Source of the DNA: Corynebacterium jeddahense
GTDB lineage: Bacteria; Actinomycetota; Actinomycetes; Mycobacteriales; Mycobacteriaceae
DNA length: 64,000 nucleotides
NCBI RefSeq assembly: GCF_028609865.1
Contig: NZ_CP063194.1
Coordinates: forward strand, 1,488,001 to 1,552,000
Direction: 5' to 3'
Below are positions 18,178-27,882 of this stretch, in pieces. Position 1 is the stretch's first letter, and each line of letters begins with the position of its first letter. The notes beneath the pieces are model-generated. The model worked only from the letters and a program-made list of their open reading frames with translations, was not told the DNA's origin and made no database searches. The position numbers and the translations under genes were made by a program.

Positions 18178-18954
18178 ATGACTCACTCGGCCACCCGCCC
18201 GTGCCCCGATTCGATCGACCCCGCGGAACTCATCGGACAGGTGCGCCCGGTCGGCGAGCCGGAGCTGCGACTCATGGGAATCAGCGCGCTTACCGGGGCC
18301 GCGACGAGCGACGGCACCTCGTCGGGGTTGGGCAACGACACCGATTTCGCGCTGCTCAACGCGCTGCGCGTCTGGTCGGACGCCGTGCTCGTCGGGGCGG
18401 AGACCGCGCGGAAGGAAAATTACTTCGGCGTGAAAGTAAGCGAGCAGCAGCGCCGGGAGCGCGAGGCGGCGGGCCAGCAGCCCGTGCCGCCGATCGTGGT
18501 GGTCAGCCGCAGCCTCGACTTCGACACGGACACCCAGCTAATCACGGACACCGCTGTCGCCCCGGTGTTCACGGTGCCGAATGCGGCGCTGGACGGGGGC
18601 GACATCGCCGCGCGGGCCGACGCGATCCGGCGGGCGGGCGGGGAGATCCTCCCGGTCGGGGGCGACTCGCTCGCCGCCGTCGTCGGCGCACTGCGCGAGC
18701 GTGGCCACGCGCGGATCGTGTGCGAGGGCGGTCCGAGCGTGAACACGCAGCTCGTGGAGCAGGACCTGGTGGACGTGTTCCACTACACCATCAGCCCGCT
18801 CGCGGTGCAGCCCTCGGCGGTGCGGCTGTTCGGGGAGTCCGATGAGACCTGCGAGCGCCGCTTCGAGCTCGAGGCGGTGCATTGCACGAGCGATTCCCTC
18901 CTCTTCTGCCGCTACCGGAGCGGGCGGGACAGCTCGCCGCAGCGCACCCGGTAG
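18178..18954 (+). CDS. RibD C-terminal domain (DHFR-like) reductase
   Basis: 258 residues with the fold of the pyrimidine reductase half of RibD: GISALTGAATSDGTSSGLGN, a nucleotide-binding VLVGAETARKENY block, and the C-terminal IVCEGGPSVNTQLVEQDLVD motif. No deaminase domain is present. Reduction of a riboflavin or pterin precursor with NADPH is likely, but mycobacterial relatives in this position have also been linked to folate reduction, so the substrate is open. It is divergent from the frameshifted gene. Its TAG stop forms part of the -10 hexamer of aftC. Confidence 0.82.
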   Translation: MTHSATRPCPDSIDPAELIGQVRPVGEPELRLMGISALTGAATSDGTSSGLGNDTDFALLNALRVWSDAVLVGAETARKENYFGVKVSEQQRREREAAGQQPVPPIVVVSRSLDFDTDTQLITDTAVAPVFTVPNAALDGGDIAARADAIRRAGGEILPVGGDSLAAVVGALRERGHARIVCEGGPSVNTQLVEQDLVDVFHYTISPLAVQPSAVRLFGESDETCERRFELEAVHCTSDSLLFCRYRSGRDSSPQRTR

Positions 18955-18957
18955 CGT
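18952..18957 (+). promoter_or_regulatory. -10 of aftC, built on the ribD-like stop codon
   Basis: TAGCGT lies exactly 7 nt before the GTG at 18965; its first three bases are the stop of the upstream gene. This predicts a leaderless mRNA. Confidence 0.5.
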
Positions 18958-18964
18958 TAGTCGG

Positions 18965-20230
18965 GTGACTACGCACTCCCGCCTCGATTCCTGGCTGACC
19001 GCCCCGCCGCCGGCGGACACCCGCGATCCCAGCTACGGGTCCGGACGCGACTCCGGCGCAGCGTTTGGGCGCGGGGCGGCGGCGCTCGCGTGGCCGGCGG
19101 CGGTGCTGCTCATCCTCCATCGCGTCCTGGTGCTCGCCCGCGCAGGGTCCGTCACGGACGACTTCACCACCGTCTGGTCCGCCGCGCGCCGGTTTATCGA
19201 CCGGGTGCCGGTGTACGACGAGGTGTACAGCCACGTCAACCCGCACTACCTGTACAACCCCGGCGCGACGCTACTGCTCGCCCCGCTCGGCCTCCTGCCC
19301 AGCGCCGAGGCGGCCCGCCCCTGCTTCGTGGCGCTCAACGCCGTGTGCATCATCGCCGCGCTCGCTTGGCTCACCCGCCTCAGCGGGCGCCGCACCACGG
19401 ACGCGGTGTTCCCCGTCGCGCTCGCGCTCGCCTTCGCGACGGAGGCCGTCACCAACACCCTCGTGTTCACCAACATCAACGGCATCCTGTTGCTCGCGCT
19501 CACCGCGTTTCTCGCGCTCTTTGTGCACGGGCGCGACGTCGCGGCGGGGGCGGTGCTGGGCGTAGCTATCGTCGTCAAGCCGATGTTCGCGCCGCTACTC
19601 TTGCTGCCGCTGCTGAAGCTGCGGTGGGGCGCATTCGTCGCCGGGGTGGCGGTGCCGGTCGTGCTCAACCTCGTGGCGTGGCCGCTCACCCCGGGGGCGC
19701 GCGATTACCTCGACGTGGTGGTGCCGTACCTCGGCGAGACGCGCGACTACGCAAACTCGTCGCTGTCCGGCCTCGCGGTGTACTTCGGCATGCCCGGGTG
19801 GGCGCACGCGGTGCTCGCCGCGGTCCTCGCGACCGCCGTCGCCGCAGCCGTGGTCGGACTCGCGCGGTGGCGGCGCAGCGACGAGTGGCTCTGGCTCGCC
19901 ATGAGCACCGGCGTGCTGCTCGCGGGCGTGTGCCTGCTCTCCTCGCTCGGCCAGGCGTACTACTCGATGATGCTCTTCCCCGCCCTGTTCACGGCGCTCC
20001 ACCGCGCGAGCCCGATGCACGGCTGGCCGGCGTGGGCCGGCGCGCTGCTCTGCCTCGCCCCGCTCGACTGGGCAAGCCCCCTGCACCCGCTCGCGGGCCA
20101 GTGGCTCAACACGTTCCTGCCAACCGCGGGGTGGGCCGTGTTTATAGTTGCTGTAGCGGCGTGGGCATGGGCCGTGCCCACCGCGACTGCGATGCAACCC
20201 GCACCTTTGGAGGAGGAGACCCGCCCATGA
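18965..20230 (+). CDS. aftC: Alpha-(1->3)-arabinofuranosyltransferase AftC-like membrane protein
   Basis: Polytopic GT-C enzyme (DUF2029/GT87 type) that adds branching arabinofuranose from decaprenylphosphoryl-arabinose to arabinogalactan or lipoarabinomannan at the outer face of the membrane. 421 residues from the GTG at 18965, with about ten membrane helices. The early extracytoplasmic loop carries the acidic motif VTDDFTTVWSAARRFIDRVPVYDE, which holds the expected catalytic Asp pair, followed by NPHYLYNPGATLLLAPLGLL. Synteny with the RibD-like gene, msrB and hemQ matches the mycobacterial and corynebacterial aftC locus. The stop overlaps the msrB ATG as ATGA. Confidence 0.85.
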   Translation: MTTHSRLDSWLTAPPPADTRDPSYGSGRDSGAAFGRGAAALAWPAAVLLILHRVLVLARAGSVTDDFTTVWSAARRFIDRVPVYDEVYSHVNPHYLYNPGATLLLAPLGLLPSAEAARPCFVALNAVCIIAALAWLTRLSGRRTTDAVFPVALALAFATEAVTNTLVFTNINGILLLALTAFLALFVHGRDVAAGAVLGVAIVVKPMFAPLLLLPLLKLRWGAFVAGVAVPVVLNLVAWPLTPGARDYLDVVVPYLGETRDYANSSLSGLAVYFGMPGWAHAVLAAVLATAVAAAVVGLARWRRSDEWLWLAMSTGVLLAGVCLLSSLGQAYYSMMLFPALFTALHRASPMHGWPAWAGALLCLAPLDWASPLHPLAGQWLNTFLPTAGWAVFIVAVAAWAWAVPTATAMQPAPLEEETRP

Positions 20231-20646
20231 ACGAACCCATCGACTTCAAAAACCTCAGCGAGGACCAGTGGCGGGCGCGCCTGACGCCGCAGGAGTTCCA
20301 CGTACTCCGCGAGGCGGGCACCGAGCCCCCCGGCGTCGGCGAGTACACCGACACCACCACCGAGGGCGTCTACCGCTGCCGCGCCTGCGGCCAAGAGCTC
20401 TTCCGTTCGAGCGAGAAGTTCGCCTCGCACTGCGGCTGGCCGTCTTTTTTCACCCCGCTCGCCGGCGACAACGTCATCGAGCGCGAGGATACGTCGCACG
20501 GCATGGTGCGCACCGAGGTGCTCTGCGCGAACTGCGGCTCCCACCTCGGCCACGTGTTCGCCGGCGAGGGCTACGACACCCCCACCGACCTGCGCTACTG
20601 TATCAACTCCATCTCGCTGACGCTCGACGAGGGCGAGGAAGCGTAA
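20227..20646 (+). CDS. msrB: Peptide-methionine (R)-S-oxide reductase MsrB
   Basis: Repairs oxidised methionine (R-sulfoxide); 139 residues. Zinc-binding CxxC pairs CRAC and CANC, the GWPSFF signature and the catalytic Cys in LRYCINSISL near the C-terminus are all present. GGAGGAG lies inside the aftC 3' end, 9 nt before the ATG, and the reading frames overlap, so the two are cotranslated. Confidence 0.95.
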   Translation: MNEPIDFKNLSEDQWRARLTPQEFHVLREAGTEPPGVGEYTDTTTEGVYRCRACGQELFRSSEKFASHCGWPSFFTPLAGDNVIEREDTSHGMVRTEVLCANCGSHLGHVFAGEGYDTPTDLRYCINSISLTLDEGEEA

Positions 20647-20666
20647 CGACGAGCTCCGCCGCGCCG

Positions 20667-20722
20667 ACGCGCTGCGCTAGGGCACACGCGCTGCGCTAGG
20701 GCACACGCGCTGCGCTAGGGCA
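20667..20722. repeat. Three 19-bp tandem repeats between msrB and hemQ
   Basis: Unit acgcgctgcgctagggcac at 20667-20685, 20686-20704 and, short by the last base, 20705-20722. The third copy contains the hemQ stop codon. Units are otherwise identical, suggesting recent duplication from the hemQ 3' end. Confidence 0.85.
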
Positions 20723-21416
20723 GCATCCCGATGATCTCGGCGATGTCGTCGACGCGCCGCCCGGTCTGGAACGGGATCTCCTCTCGCACGTGCAGCCGGG
20801 CCTCGGTGTAGCGCATCTTGTGCATGAGATCCTCGATGCGCTCGAGGCTCGGCGCCTCGAACGCGAGCATCCACTCGTAATCCCCGAGCGTGAACGCCTC
20901 GACGGTGTTCGCCCGCACGTCCGCGAAATCGCGCGCCGCCATGCCGTGCTCGGCGAGGATGCGACGACGCTCCTGCGGGTCCATGATGTACCAGTCGTAC
21001 GAGCGCACGAACGGGTAGACCGTGATCCAGGCGCCGGGCTCCTCGCCCATGATGAAGCTGGGCAGGTGGGACTTGTTGAACTCCGCGGGGCGGTGCAGGC
21101 CATTGCCGATCCAGCTGAGCTCCACGAGCTGGCCGAACGTGGTCTCGCGGCGGAAGTCAGCGAGCGCCTTCTGCAGGTGCTCGAACTCCTCGGCGTGCCA
21201 CCAGATCATGAAGTCCGCGTCCGCCCGGATGCCGGTGTTGTCGTAGATGCCGCGCACCACCACGACGCCCTCGCGCTCGAGGCCGTCGAAGAAGGCCCTG
21301 GCTTCGTCGATAATCTCGGAGCGCTCCGAGCCCAGCGCGCCGGGGATCGCCCGGAAGACGGCGAACTGAAAGAAACGCTGCGTCGCGTTGAGCTTCTCGA
21401 AATCAAGCTTGGCCAT
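20715..21416 (-). CDS. hemQ: Coproheme decarboxylase HemQ
   Basis: Chlorite-dismutase-like protein that makes haem b from coproheme using peroxide, the last step of the Gram-positive haem pathway. 233 residues. The catalytic Tyr lies in [12 protein letters not shown], and the conserved [12 protein letters not shown] loop precedes it. No distal Arg typical of true chlorite dismutases was identified. GGAGAGGAG precedes the ATG. Convergent with msrB. Confidence 0.92.
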   Translation of the reverse strand: MAKLDFEKLNATQRFFQFAVFRAIPGALGSERSEIIDEARAFFDGLEREGVVVVRGIYDNTGIRADADFMIWWHAEEFEHLQKALADFRRETTFGQLVELSWIGNGLHRPAEFNKSHLPSFIMGEEPGAWITVYPFVRSYDWYIMDPQERRRILAEHGMAARDFADVRANTVEAFTLGDYEWMLAFEAPSLERIEDLMHKMRYTEARLHVREEIPFQTGRRVDDIAEIIGMLP

Positions 21417-21537
21417 GGTGGTCTCCTCTCCTGCCGGTGCGGCAGATCAAACGAAAGTCTGAGGCAATCTTACGCCGGGGCCCGCCCCCTCCAGCCCCGG
21501 CTCCGGCGCGCCTCCCCCACCGCGCCTGCGCGCTGGA

Positions 21538-21543
21538 TAGTTT
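21538..21543 (+). promoter_or_regulatory. -10 of the DUF3000 gene
   Basis: TAGTTT, exactly 7 nt before the GTG at 21551; leaderless start predicted. Confidence 0.45.
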
Positions 21544-21550
21544 TGAGCCT

Positions 21551-22186
21551 GTGATGAATCCGGACACCACGCCCCTGCACGACGCGGGCTCCGCCTCCTC
21601 CACAGCCGACCACGGTTCTGACGCCTGGCCTGCGGATTTTTCCGCCGCCGTCGAGTCTATGCACGCGGCGTCCCTGCGCCCCGAGATTACCCTCGGCACC
21701 ATTCGACCCCCGCAGCGTCCCGCCCCGTTCAGCCACGCCATCGGCCTCGAGGTCGCGCACCCGGACGAGGAGCACGTCCCCGTCGACTCCGAGGGGGACG
21801 CGTTCGGCCGCCTCATCCTGCTGCACTCCCCGGCCGCGCAGGAGGCGTGGGAGGGCTCCATGCGCCTCGTGGCCTACATCCAGGCCGACATGGACGACGC
21901 CGTGGCGTCCGACCCGTTGCTGCCCGACGTCGCGTGGCAGTGGCTCAACGAGTCCTTCGCGGAGAAGGACGCGCGCTACACCAACCTCGGCGGCACCGTG
22001 ACGTCCACCGCCTCGGTCCGGTTCGGCGAGATCGGCGGCCCGCCGCGCGCCTACCAGCTTGAAATGCGCGCTTCCTGGACGGCGGAGGGCACGGACCTGA
22101 GCCACCACGTCGAGGCGTTCGCGAACGTCCTCGCCCACGTCGCTGGCTTGCCGCCGGAAGGTGTGACGCAGCTCGGCGCGCGCTAG
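21551..22186 (+). CDS. DUF3000 family protein
   Basis: 211 residues from GTG 21551 (ATG at 21554 follows directly). I choose the GTG because a -10 hexamer ends 7 nt before it and no ribosome-binding site is seen. The N-terminal 40 residues are low complexity; the conserved part contains RPEITLGTIRPPQRPAPFSHAI and the C-terminal WTAEGTDLSHHVEAFANVLAHVAGLPPEG. Function unknown; it is conserved next to RNase D and hemQ in mycolata. Confidence 0.85.
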   Translation: MMNPDTTPLHDAGSASSTADHGSDAWPADFSAAVESMHAASLRPEITLGTIRPPQRPAPFSHAIGLEVAHPDEEHVPVDSEGDAFGRLILLHSPAAQEAWEGSMRLVAYIQADMDDAVASDPLLPDVAWQWLNESFAEKDARYTNLGGTVTSTASVRFGEIGGPPRAYQLEMRASWTAEGTDLSHHVEAFANVLAHVAGLPPEGVTQLGAR

Positions 22187-22189
22187 TTT
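22184..22189 (+). promoter_or_regulatory. -10 of rnd, built on the DUF3000 stop codon
   Basis: TAGTTT, exactly 7 nt before the ATG at 22197; TAG is the upstream stop. Confidence 0.5.
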
Positions 22190-22196
22190 TGTCCCC

Positions 22197-23396
22197 ATGA
22201 GTGCACGGCCCGAGTATCAGCTCGTTGACACGCCCGCAGCCTTCGCCACGGCTGCGGGCGCGCTCGCGGGCGGGCGCGGGCCGTTAGCCGTGGACACCGA
22301 GCGCGCCTCGACCTACCGCTACGGCGACCGCGCGTTCCTCGTGCAGGTACGCCGGCGCGGCGCCGGCACGTTCCTCATCGCACCCGAGGGCCACCGCGAC
22401 GCGGCCCGCGACGTGTTCGGCGAGGTGCTCAACGGCGAGGAATGGATCATCCACGCCGCCAAGGAGGACCTGCGCAGCCTCGCGGAACTCGGCCTGCACC
22501 CGGGCCGGCTCTTCGACACCGAGCTCGCCTCGCGCCTCGCCGGGTTTTCCCGGCCCAACCTCGCCGCCATGGTGGAGCGCTTCGTCGGCGTGGAACTTGA
22601 GAAAGGCCACGGCCACGAGAACTGGTCCACTACCCCGCTGCCGCCCGCCTGGCGGGAGTACGCCGCGCTCGACGTGGAGTACCTGCACGACCTCGCCGAG
22701 GCGCTCACGGAATACCTCGACGCGTCGGGCAAGCTCGACTTCGCGTTCGAGGAGTTCGAGCACCTCATGCGCGCCGCAGCCGAGTCGCCGGCGCCGAAGA
22801 CGTGGCGCGATGTGAAGGGCGTGTCAACGCTGCGCTCGAAGGCAAGCCTGCAGGTCGCCCGCGAGCTGTGGCGCGAGCGCGACGCACTGGGGCGCGACAC
22901 CGACACCTCACCCTCGCGGCTGCTGAGCAACCAGGCGATCGTGGAAATCGCGCGCGCACAGCCAACCGCCCCCAGCGAATTGACGCGCCTCGCTTCCCGC
23001 GACCGGATGCGCCCGCGCGACGCCGCGCGCTGGCTCAGCGTGGTTGAGCGTGCCCTCGCCGCAGACGCTGCGACGTGGCCCGAGATCCAGGCGCCAGACC
23101 CGGCGGCGGCTCCGTCGAAGTCCTCGTGGGAGCGCTACCACCACGAATCCTGGCAAGTGCTCCAGGCGTCGCGTGCCTCAATTGCGCAGCTCGCGGAAGA
23201 CATCGAGATGCAGCCGGAAGTACTCCTTGCGCCGGCGGTGCTCCGCGAGGTGATTTGGCAGGCGCCTGAGTCTGGCCCGCACTGGGGCACGCATGCGGTT
23301 GCCCGCAGTCTCGCAGAAGCGGGGGCGCGGCCCTGGCAGGTGGACTACACGGCGCCGCTCATCGCCGCCGCGCACGCTGCGGTGCGCGACGCGTAA
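22197..23396 (+). CDS. rnd: Ribonuclease D
   Basis: 3'-5' exoribonuclease acting in tRNA and stable RNA maturation; 399 residues. DEDDy residues are visible in LAVDTERASTYRYGD, in FDTELASRLAGF and in the YAALDVEYLHDLAE block (Tyr and Asp). An HRDC-type helical domain follows (VARELWRERDALGRDTDTSPSR). Upstream is a -10 hexamer with a 7-nt gap and no ribosome-binding site, so leaderless translation is likely. Convergent with dxs with only 13 nt between stops. Confidence 0.92.
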   Translation: MSARPEYQLVDTPAAFATAAGALAGGRGPLAVDTERASTYRYGDRAFLVQVRRRGAGTFLIAPEGHRDAARDVFGEVLNGEEWIIHAAKEDLRSLAELGLHPGRLFDTELASRLAGFSRPNLAAMVERFVGVELEKGHGHENWSTTPLPPAWREYAALDVEYLHDLAEALTEYLDASGKLDFAFEEFEHLMRAAAESPAPKTWRDVKGVSTLRSKASLQVARELWRERDALGRDTDTSPSRLLSNQAIVEIARAQPTAPSELTRLASRDRMRPRDAARWLSVVERALAADAATWPEIQAPDPAAAPSKSSWERYHHESWQVLQASRASIAQLAEDIEMQPEVLLAPAVLREVIWQAPESGPHWGTHAVARSLAEAGARPWQVDYTAPLIAAAHAAVRDA

Positions 23397-23409
23397 CGCG
23401 CCCGTCCCG

Positions 23410-25338
23410 TTACTCGGCGTCCGGATCCGCGAGCGTGGCGGCCCACTGCCGCACCTGTCGCGCCGCGGCGTCCGGGGCGAGGCCGTACTCCTCGAGTACC
23501 TCCGCGCGCGAGGCGTGCTTGGGAAAGATGTCCGGGAACGCGAGCTGGCGCACGGGCGTGTCCACCTCGGCGGCGCTTAGGGCCTCGCCCACCGCGGACC
23601 CGACGCCGCCGCGCACGATGCCGTCCTCGTACACCACCACGAGATCCGCGTCTGCTGCCAAGTCGAACACGTCCGCGCTCACGGGCACGACCCACCGCGG
23701 GTCGACGACGGTGACGCGGATGCCGTCTTCGGCCACCGCCTCGGCCACCTCGAGCGCGTATGCGGCGAACGGCCCGACGGCCACGAGCAGGATGTCGACT
23801 TCGTTTTCCTCCGCCTCGCCCTCCACGGTGCGCAGGATGTCGGCGCCGCCAGCGAGGCGTTCGAGCGCGGGGATGTCCGGGCCCGCCGCACCCTTCGGGA
23901 AGCGGACGATGGTCGGTCCGTCGTCCACGGCGAGCGCCTCGTTGAACTCCTCCCGCAGCCGCGCGGTGTCGCGGGGTGCGGCGATGCGGACGCCCGGCAC
24001 CACCGACGCGATCGCCATGTCCCACACGCCGTTGTGGCTCGCGCCGTCGGACCCGGTCACCCCCGCCCGGTCGAGCACGAGCGTGACCGGCTGGCGCAGC
24101 AGCGCAACATCCATGAGCAGCTGGTCGAAGGCGCGGTTGAGGAAGGTGGAGTACACCGCGACCACGGGGTGCAGTCCGCCGAGCGCCATGCCGGCCGCCG
24201 ACGTCACGGCGTGCTGCTCGGCGATACCGACGTCAAAGAAGCGCTCCGGGAACTGCTCCGCGAACGGCTGCAGCCCCGTCGGCCCGGCCATCGCGGCGGT
24301 GACGGCGACGATGTCGTCGCGCTCGTGGCCCGCTCGCAGCAACTCCTTGGTAAACGCCGCGGTCCACCCCGGCTCGGACGTGGCGAGCGACTCGCCCGTG
24401 ACCGGGTCGATCACGCCCGTCGAGTGCATCTGATCCGCCACGTTGTTCACGGCCGGCGCGAACCCGTGGCCCTTCTCTGTGACCACGTGCACGATGAGCG
24501 GCCCGTTGTAGCGCTTGGCGTACTTGAACGCGCCGAGCAGCGCCTTAAGGTCGTGGCCCTCGACCGGCCCCACGTATTTCATCCCCAGCTCGGGGAACAT
24601 CTCCGTGGGCAGGACCTGGTACTTCACGCCCTCTTTCAGCGCGTGCAGCGCGTCAAACGTGCGCTCCCCGACCCACCCCATGGACTTCAGCGTCTTCTTG
24701 CCGGACTCCATCACCTCGTCGTAACCCGGCTGGATGCGGATCGCGGCGAGCTGGTCACGCAGCTTGGTCAGGTTGTCGGCAAAGCCGCCGATGGTCGGCG
24801 AGTAGGACCTGCCGTTGTCGTTGACCACGATGACCACGTTGCGGTTGCCGGCGGCGATGTTGTTCAGCGCCTCCCAGCACATCCCGCCGGTGAGCGCACC
24901 GTCGCCAACGACCGCGACCACGTGGTCGCCCCCGCGCCCCGTGAGCTCCTTCGCCTTCGACAGCCCGTCCGCGTAGGACAGCGCCGCGCTCGCGTGCGAG
25001 GACTCCGTCCAGTCGTGCTCAGACTCGCCACGGTCCGTGTACCCGGACAGCCCGCCCTTTTTGCGCAGGGTGTCGAACTGGTCGGCGCGGCCGGTGAGGA
25101 TCTTGTGCACGTACGACTGGTGCGAGGTGTCGAAGACGATCGGGTCGTTCGGCGAATCGAAGATGTAGTGCAGGGCGATGGTCAGTTCGACGACGCCCAG
25201 GTTGGGCCCCAGGTGCCCGCCGGTGGCGGCAACCTTCTGGATGAGCATCGCGCGGACCTCGTCCGCAAGGTCGGACAGCTGCGCTGGGGTCAGCTTGCGG
25301 ACATCCGCCGGCGTGTGAATGTGCTCGAGCAGTGTCAC
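23410..25338 (-). CDS. dxs: 1-deoxy-D-xylulose-5-phosphate synthase
   Basis: Thiamine-diphosphate enzyme making DXP from pyruvate and glyceraldehyde-3-phosphate, the entry to the MEP isoprenoid pathway. 642 residues, GTG start. The N-terminal [15 protein letters not shown], the ThDP motif [16 protein letters not shown] (Mg ligand Asp and Asn), the transketolase pyrimidine-binding [15 protein letters not shown] and the [18 protein letters not shown] region are present. No ThDP riboswitch is seen upstream; only 53 bp separate it from the methyltransferase gene. Confidence 0.96.
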   Translation of the reverse strand: MTLLEHIHTPADVRKLTPAQLSDLADEVRAMLIQKVAATGGHLGPNLGVVELTIALHYIFDSPNDPIVFDTSHQSYVHKILTGRADQFDTLRKKGGLSGYTDRGESEHDWTESSHASAALSYADGLSKAKELTGRGGDHVVAVVGDGALTGGMCWEALNNIAAGNRNVVIVVNDNGRSYSPTIGGFADNLTKLRDQLAAIRIQPGYDEVMESGKKTLKSMGWVGERTFDALHALKEGVKYQVLPTEMFPELGMKYVGPVEGHDLKALLGAFKYAKRYNGPLIVHVVTEKGHGFAPAVNNVADQMHSTGVIDPVTGESLATSEPGWTAAFTKELLRAGHERDDIVAVTAAMAGPTGLQPFAEQFPERFFDVGIAEQHAVTSAAGMALGGLHPVVAVYSTFLNRAFDQLLMDVALLRQPVTLVLDRAGVTGSDGASHNGVWDMAIASVVPGVRIAAPRDTARLREEFNEALAVDDGPTIVRFPKGAAGPDIPALERLAGGADILRTVEGEAEENEVDILLVAVGPFAAYALEVAEAVAEDGIRVTVVDPRWVVPVSADVFDLAADADLVVVYEDGIVRGGVGSAVGEALSAAEVDTPVRQLAFPDIFPKHASRAEVLEEYGLAPDAAARQVRQWAATLADPDAE

Positions 25339-25391
25339 AGTCCTGTGGTTCTCCTTCGCGTGGAATGTTCCCGCTAGTTTACACGCCGCCC

Positions 25392-26642
25392 TTACACGGC
25401 CGATTCGCCGCCGCGAGCGGGTTCAAGCTGGGCGATCACCTCGAAGTGATGGGTGTTCGGAAAGGCATCCACCAGGGCGAGTCGCTGGACGACGAACCCA
25501 AGGCCCCCGAACGCGGCCGCGTCGCGGGCAAACGTCGCCGGGTCGCACCCGATGTGGATGACGCGCTCCGGCTTCGCCTCGGCGATCGCCTCGATCACAC
25601 CCGCACCCGCGCCGGAACGCGGCGGGTCGAGCACGACGAGCCCGGGGGCGGGCAGCTGGGCGACGACGTCCTCGACCTTGCCGTGGTGGAAATGGGCGTC
25701 GTACGTGGCGAGCCCTTGGTGGCGTCGAGACGCAGCTGCGCCCGAATAGTCCACCGACTCCACGAGCCCGCCGCCGATCGCGTCGCTGATCGCGGGGACG
25801 AACGCGCCGACGCCGCCGTAGAGGTCCCACCCGGTGCGGGTGGCGTAGTCGCCCCGGCCCCACGCCGCGACGATGTCGCTGTACGCCTCCGCGGCGCGGG
25901 TGTGCGCCTGCCAAAACGCCGTCGCCGGGAAGACGAACTCGGCGCCGCGCACGCGTTCGACGACGTCCTCGGTGCCCTCCACGGTTCGCTCGATGAGCTC
26001 GACGCGGCGGCCGCGCTGCGCCGACGTCGTCTCCACGATGTGGCGCTGCCCGTTGGCGTCCATGACCGCGACGAGCTCCGCGCCCGGCGTGAACCGGGCG
26101 TCGGCGCCGGAACCCGCGACGCCCTCGAGCAGTCCCGCCACGGGTTGTGTGCAGGTCTCGCTCGCGACGACCTCGGTGGATCGCGCGCGGCGCAGGCCGG
26201 CGCGGCCCTCGCTGTCCACGCCGAGGCGGACCCTGGTGCGCCAACCCGTCAAGGGTTCGAGCTTGATTACCTCGATGTCGTCGAGGTCGAAACCCTCGAG
26301 CACGCCGGAGCGCCCCGACAGCGTGGTGAGCTGCCCGGCCAGCACCTCGCGCTTGAGCTCGGCCTGGGCGTGCGGCGCGATGTGCGCATAGTCGCAGCAC
26401 CCCGCCCCCGCCGCCGCGGCCGGGCAGGTGGCAGGTACGCGCAGCGGCGACGGTTCCACGACCGCGCGCAGCTCGGCGCGGGCCCAGCGCTTCTTCACCT
26501 TCACCAGCTCCGCGTCGACCGTGTCGCCCGGTACTGCGCCGCGGATAAAGACCACCCGCCCGTCGGGCGCGTCGGCGATGCCTTCGCCGCCGTGCGCCAT
26601 CGCGCGCACGGCGAGTTGGAGCCGGTCTCCGACGCGGTCCAC
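25392..26642 (-). CDS. TrmA/RumA-type RNA m5U methyltransferase
   Basis: SAM-dependent class I methyltransferase for uridine C5 in rRNA or tRNA; 416 residues. N-terminal TRAM domain ([25 protein letters not shown]), a Cys cluster in [11 protein letters not shown] plus a later Cys (ETCTQP) possibly holding an Fe-S cluster, SAM region [19 protein letters not shown] motif and the catalytic Cys in [12 protein letters not shown]. Which RNA position it modifies cannot be read here. The GTG start shares one base with the stop of the DUF3710 gene. Confidence 0.88.
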   Translation of the reverse strand: MDRVGDRLQLAVRAMAHGGEGIADAPDGRVVFIRGAVPGDTVDAELVKVKKRWARAELRAVVEPSPLRVPATCPAAAAGAGCCDYAHIAPHAQAELKREVLAGQLTTLSGRSGVLEGFDLDDIEVIKLEPLTGWRTRVRLGVDSEGRAGLRRARSTEVVASETCTQPVAGLLEGVAGSGADARFTPGAELVAVMDANGQRHIVETTSAQRGRRVELIERTVEGTEDVVERVRGAEFVFPATAFWQAHTRAAEAYSDIVAAWGRGDYATRTGWDLYGGVGAFVPAISDAIGGGLVESVDYSGAAASRRHQGLATYDAHFHHGKVEDVVAQLPAPGLVVLDPPRSGAGAGVIEAIAEAKPERVIHIGCDPATFARDAAAFGGLGFVVQRLALVDAFPNTHHFEVIAQLEPARGGESAV

Positions 26643-27709
26643 TACGCGTTCGGCGACTCGGGGGCGGCGTCGCCCCCTGCCGCGCGAGCCTTGCGGGCCG
26701 CGTCGCGCTCGGCGTCGCGCTTCGCGCGCAGCTCCTGCAGCTGCTTCTGGTTCTCCGCGTTCTGGGCAATGATCTGCTGCAGCGCGTCGCTCAGCGCGTT
26801 CGGGTTGCCGGCGGCCGGCGCCTGCTCAGCCGCCTGGGCCTGCCGCGCGCGGGCCTCGGCGGCCTGCTGCACCTGCTGGGCGAGCTGCGCGGGCAGCACC
26901 ACCGGGAGGGAATTGCCGGCGAGAATCGGGTCGTCGCCGCGGTAGATGAAGGAGCGGGCGACGGTCTCGCGGCCGATCTCGGCGAGCTGGTCCTCGGAGC
27001 CGGTCGGCGCGGCGAGGGTGACGCGGTAGAGCCAGCGCGGACCCTCGACGCCGATGATGCGGATGACGCCGTTCGTGCCGGTGCCCACGATCTCCTGGCC
27101 CCACGGGCCCTGCTCGAGCGCGACGGGCATGCCCTCGGAGCGCATGCCCTCGATGATCTCTTCGGTGGACTCGGCCCACAGCCCGCCCGTGCGCGGCGCC
27201 GCGAACGCGACCGGGGTGATGCGGCCGAACCGGGTGACCACGTGCACCATCTTTGGGCCCTGCTCGCCCATCTCCACCTGCACCTGGGATTCCTTCGGCA
27301 GCGGCACGCGCATGGAGCCGAGGTTGAGGGTGACCGTGGAGAAGTCGGAGAAGTCAAAATCGTCGATGTCCACGTTGTCGCCGTCAAACGGGCCGGTGGA
27401 ACCGCCCACTGGGTCGTAATCGGTCAGCGCCGCCACGCTGGACGCGGCCGACGCCTCCGCGGACGGCGCGACGCTCTTGCGCGCCGCGGCCTGCGCGGTG
27501 GTGGTTTCCTCCGGCTCCGGCGCGGTGGTTTCGTCCTGCGCGGCGGGCGCGGCCGGCTCGCTCACGGCGTCCTTGGCGGGAGCGTCAGCGGTCGCGGTCT
27601 CGGCAGGCTCCTGCGCCTGTTCGGCCTGCTCCGCGCCCTGCTCCTGAGTCCGCTCCAGGGCCTCTTCCTGCTGCTTTTTCTTTTTCTTGCCAAACGGCCA
27701 AAACGCCAT
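26642..27709 (-). CDS. DUF3710 family protein
   Basis: 355 residues from the ATG at 27709 (GAGGAGAGAGG upstream). Begins MAFWPFGKKKKKQQEE, then a long Ala/Glu/Pro/Thr-rich acidic linker (to about 100), the conserved core (NLGSMRVPLPKESQVQVEMG through PRWLYRVTLAAP to ETVARSFIYRGDDPI) and a charged coiled-coil C-terminus (QNAENQKQLQELRAKRDAER). Function unknown; conserved beside dut in actinobacteria. One base overlaps the downstream methyltransferase start. Confidence 0.88.
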   Translation of the reverse strand: MAFWPFGKKKKKQQEEALERTQEQGAEQAEQAQEPAETATADAPAKDAVSEPAAPAAQDETTAPEPEETTTAQAAARKSVAPSAEASAASSVAALTDYDPVGGSTGPFDGDNVDIDDFDFSDFSTVTLNLGSMRVPLPKESQVQVEMGEQGPKMVHVVTRFGRITPVAFAAPRTGGLWAESTEEIIEGMRSEGMPVALEQGPWGQEIVGTGTNGVIRIIGVEGPRWLYRVTLAAPTGSEDQLAEIGRETVARSFIYRGDDPILAGNSLPVVLPAQLAQQVQQAAEARARQAQAAEQAPAAGNPNALSDALQQIIAQNAENQKQLQELRAKRDAERDAARKARAAGGDAAPESPNA

Positions 27710-27816
27710 GGTCGCCTCTCTCCTCGTTAGTTTCTCCTGCCCAGACGCCGCGCGTGGGGCGCGGTGCGGGCGTTCGCTCGTGTCATTCGCGGTCGTGTAT
27801 GCAATTACCGACTGTA

Positions 27817-27843
27817 GCCCGCGGTGCCGTGGCGGTCGCGGGC
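27817..27843 (-). terminator. Hairpin downstream of dut
   Basis: GCCCGCG (27817-27823) pairs with CGCGGGC (27837-27843). No U-run follows. A copy of the recurrent decamer lies 5 nt before it on the dut strand. Confidence 0.45.
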
Positions 27844-27848
27844 GCACC

Positions 27849-27858
27849 GTCGATACGC
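27849..27858 (-). repeat. GCGTATCGAC decamer, dut 3' region
   Basis: Reads GCGTATCGAC in the dut direction, 24 nt after the stop codon and 5 nt before the hairpin. Confidence 0.6.
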
Positions 27859-27882
27859 AGTGCCCGCCCCGAATGCGACGGG

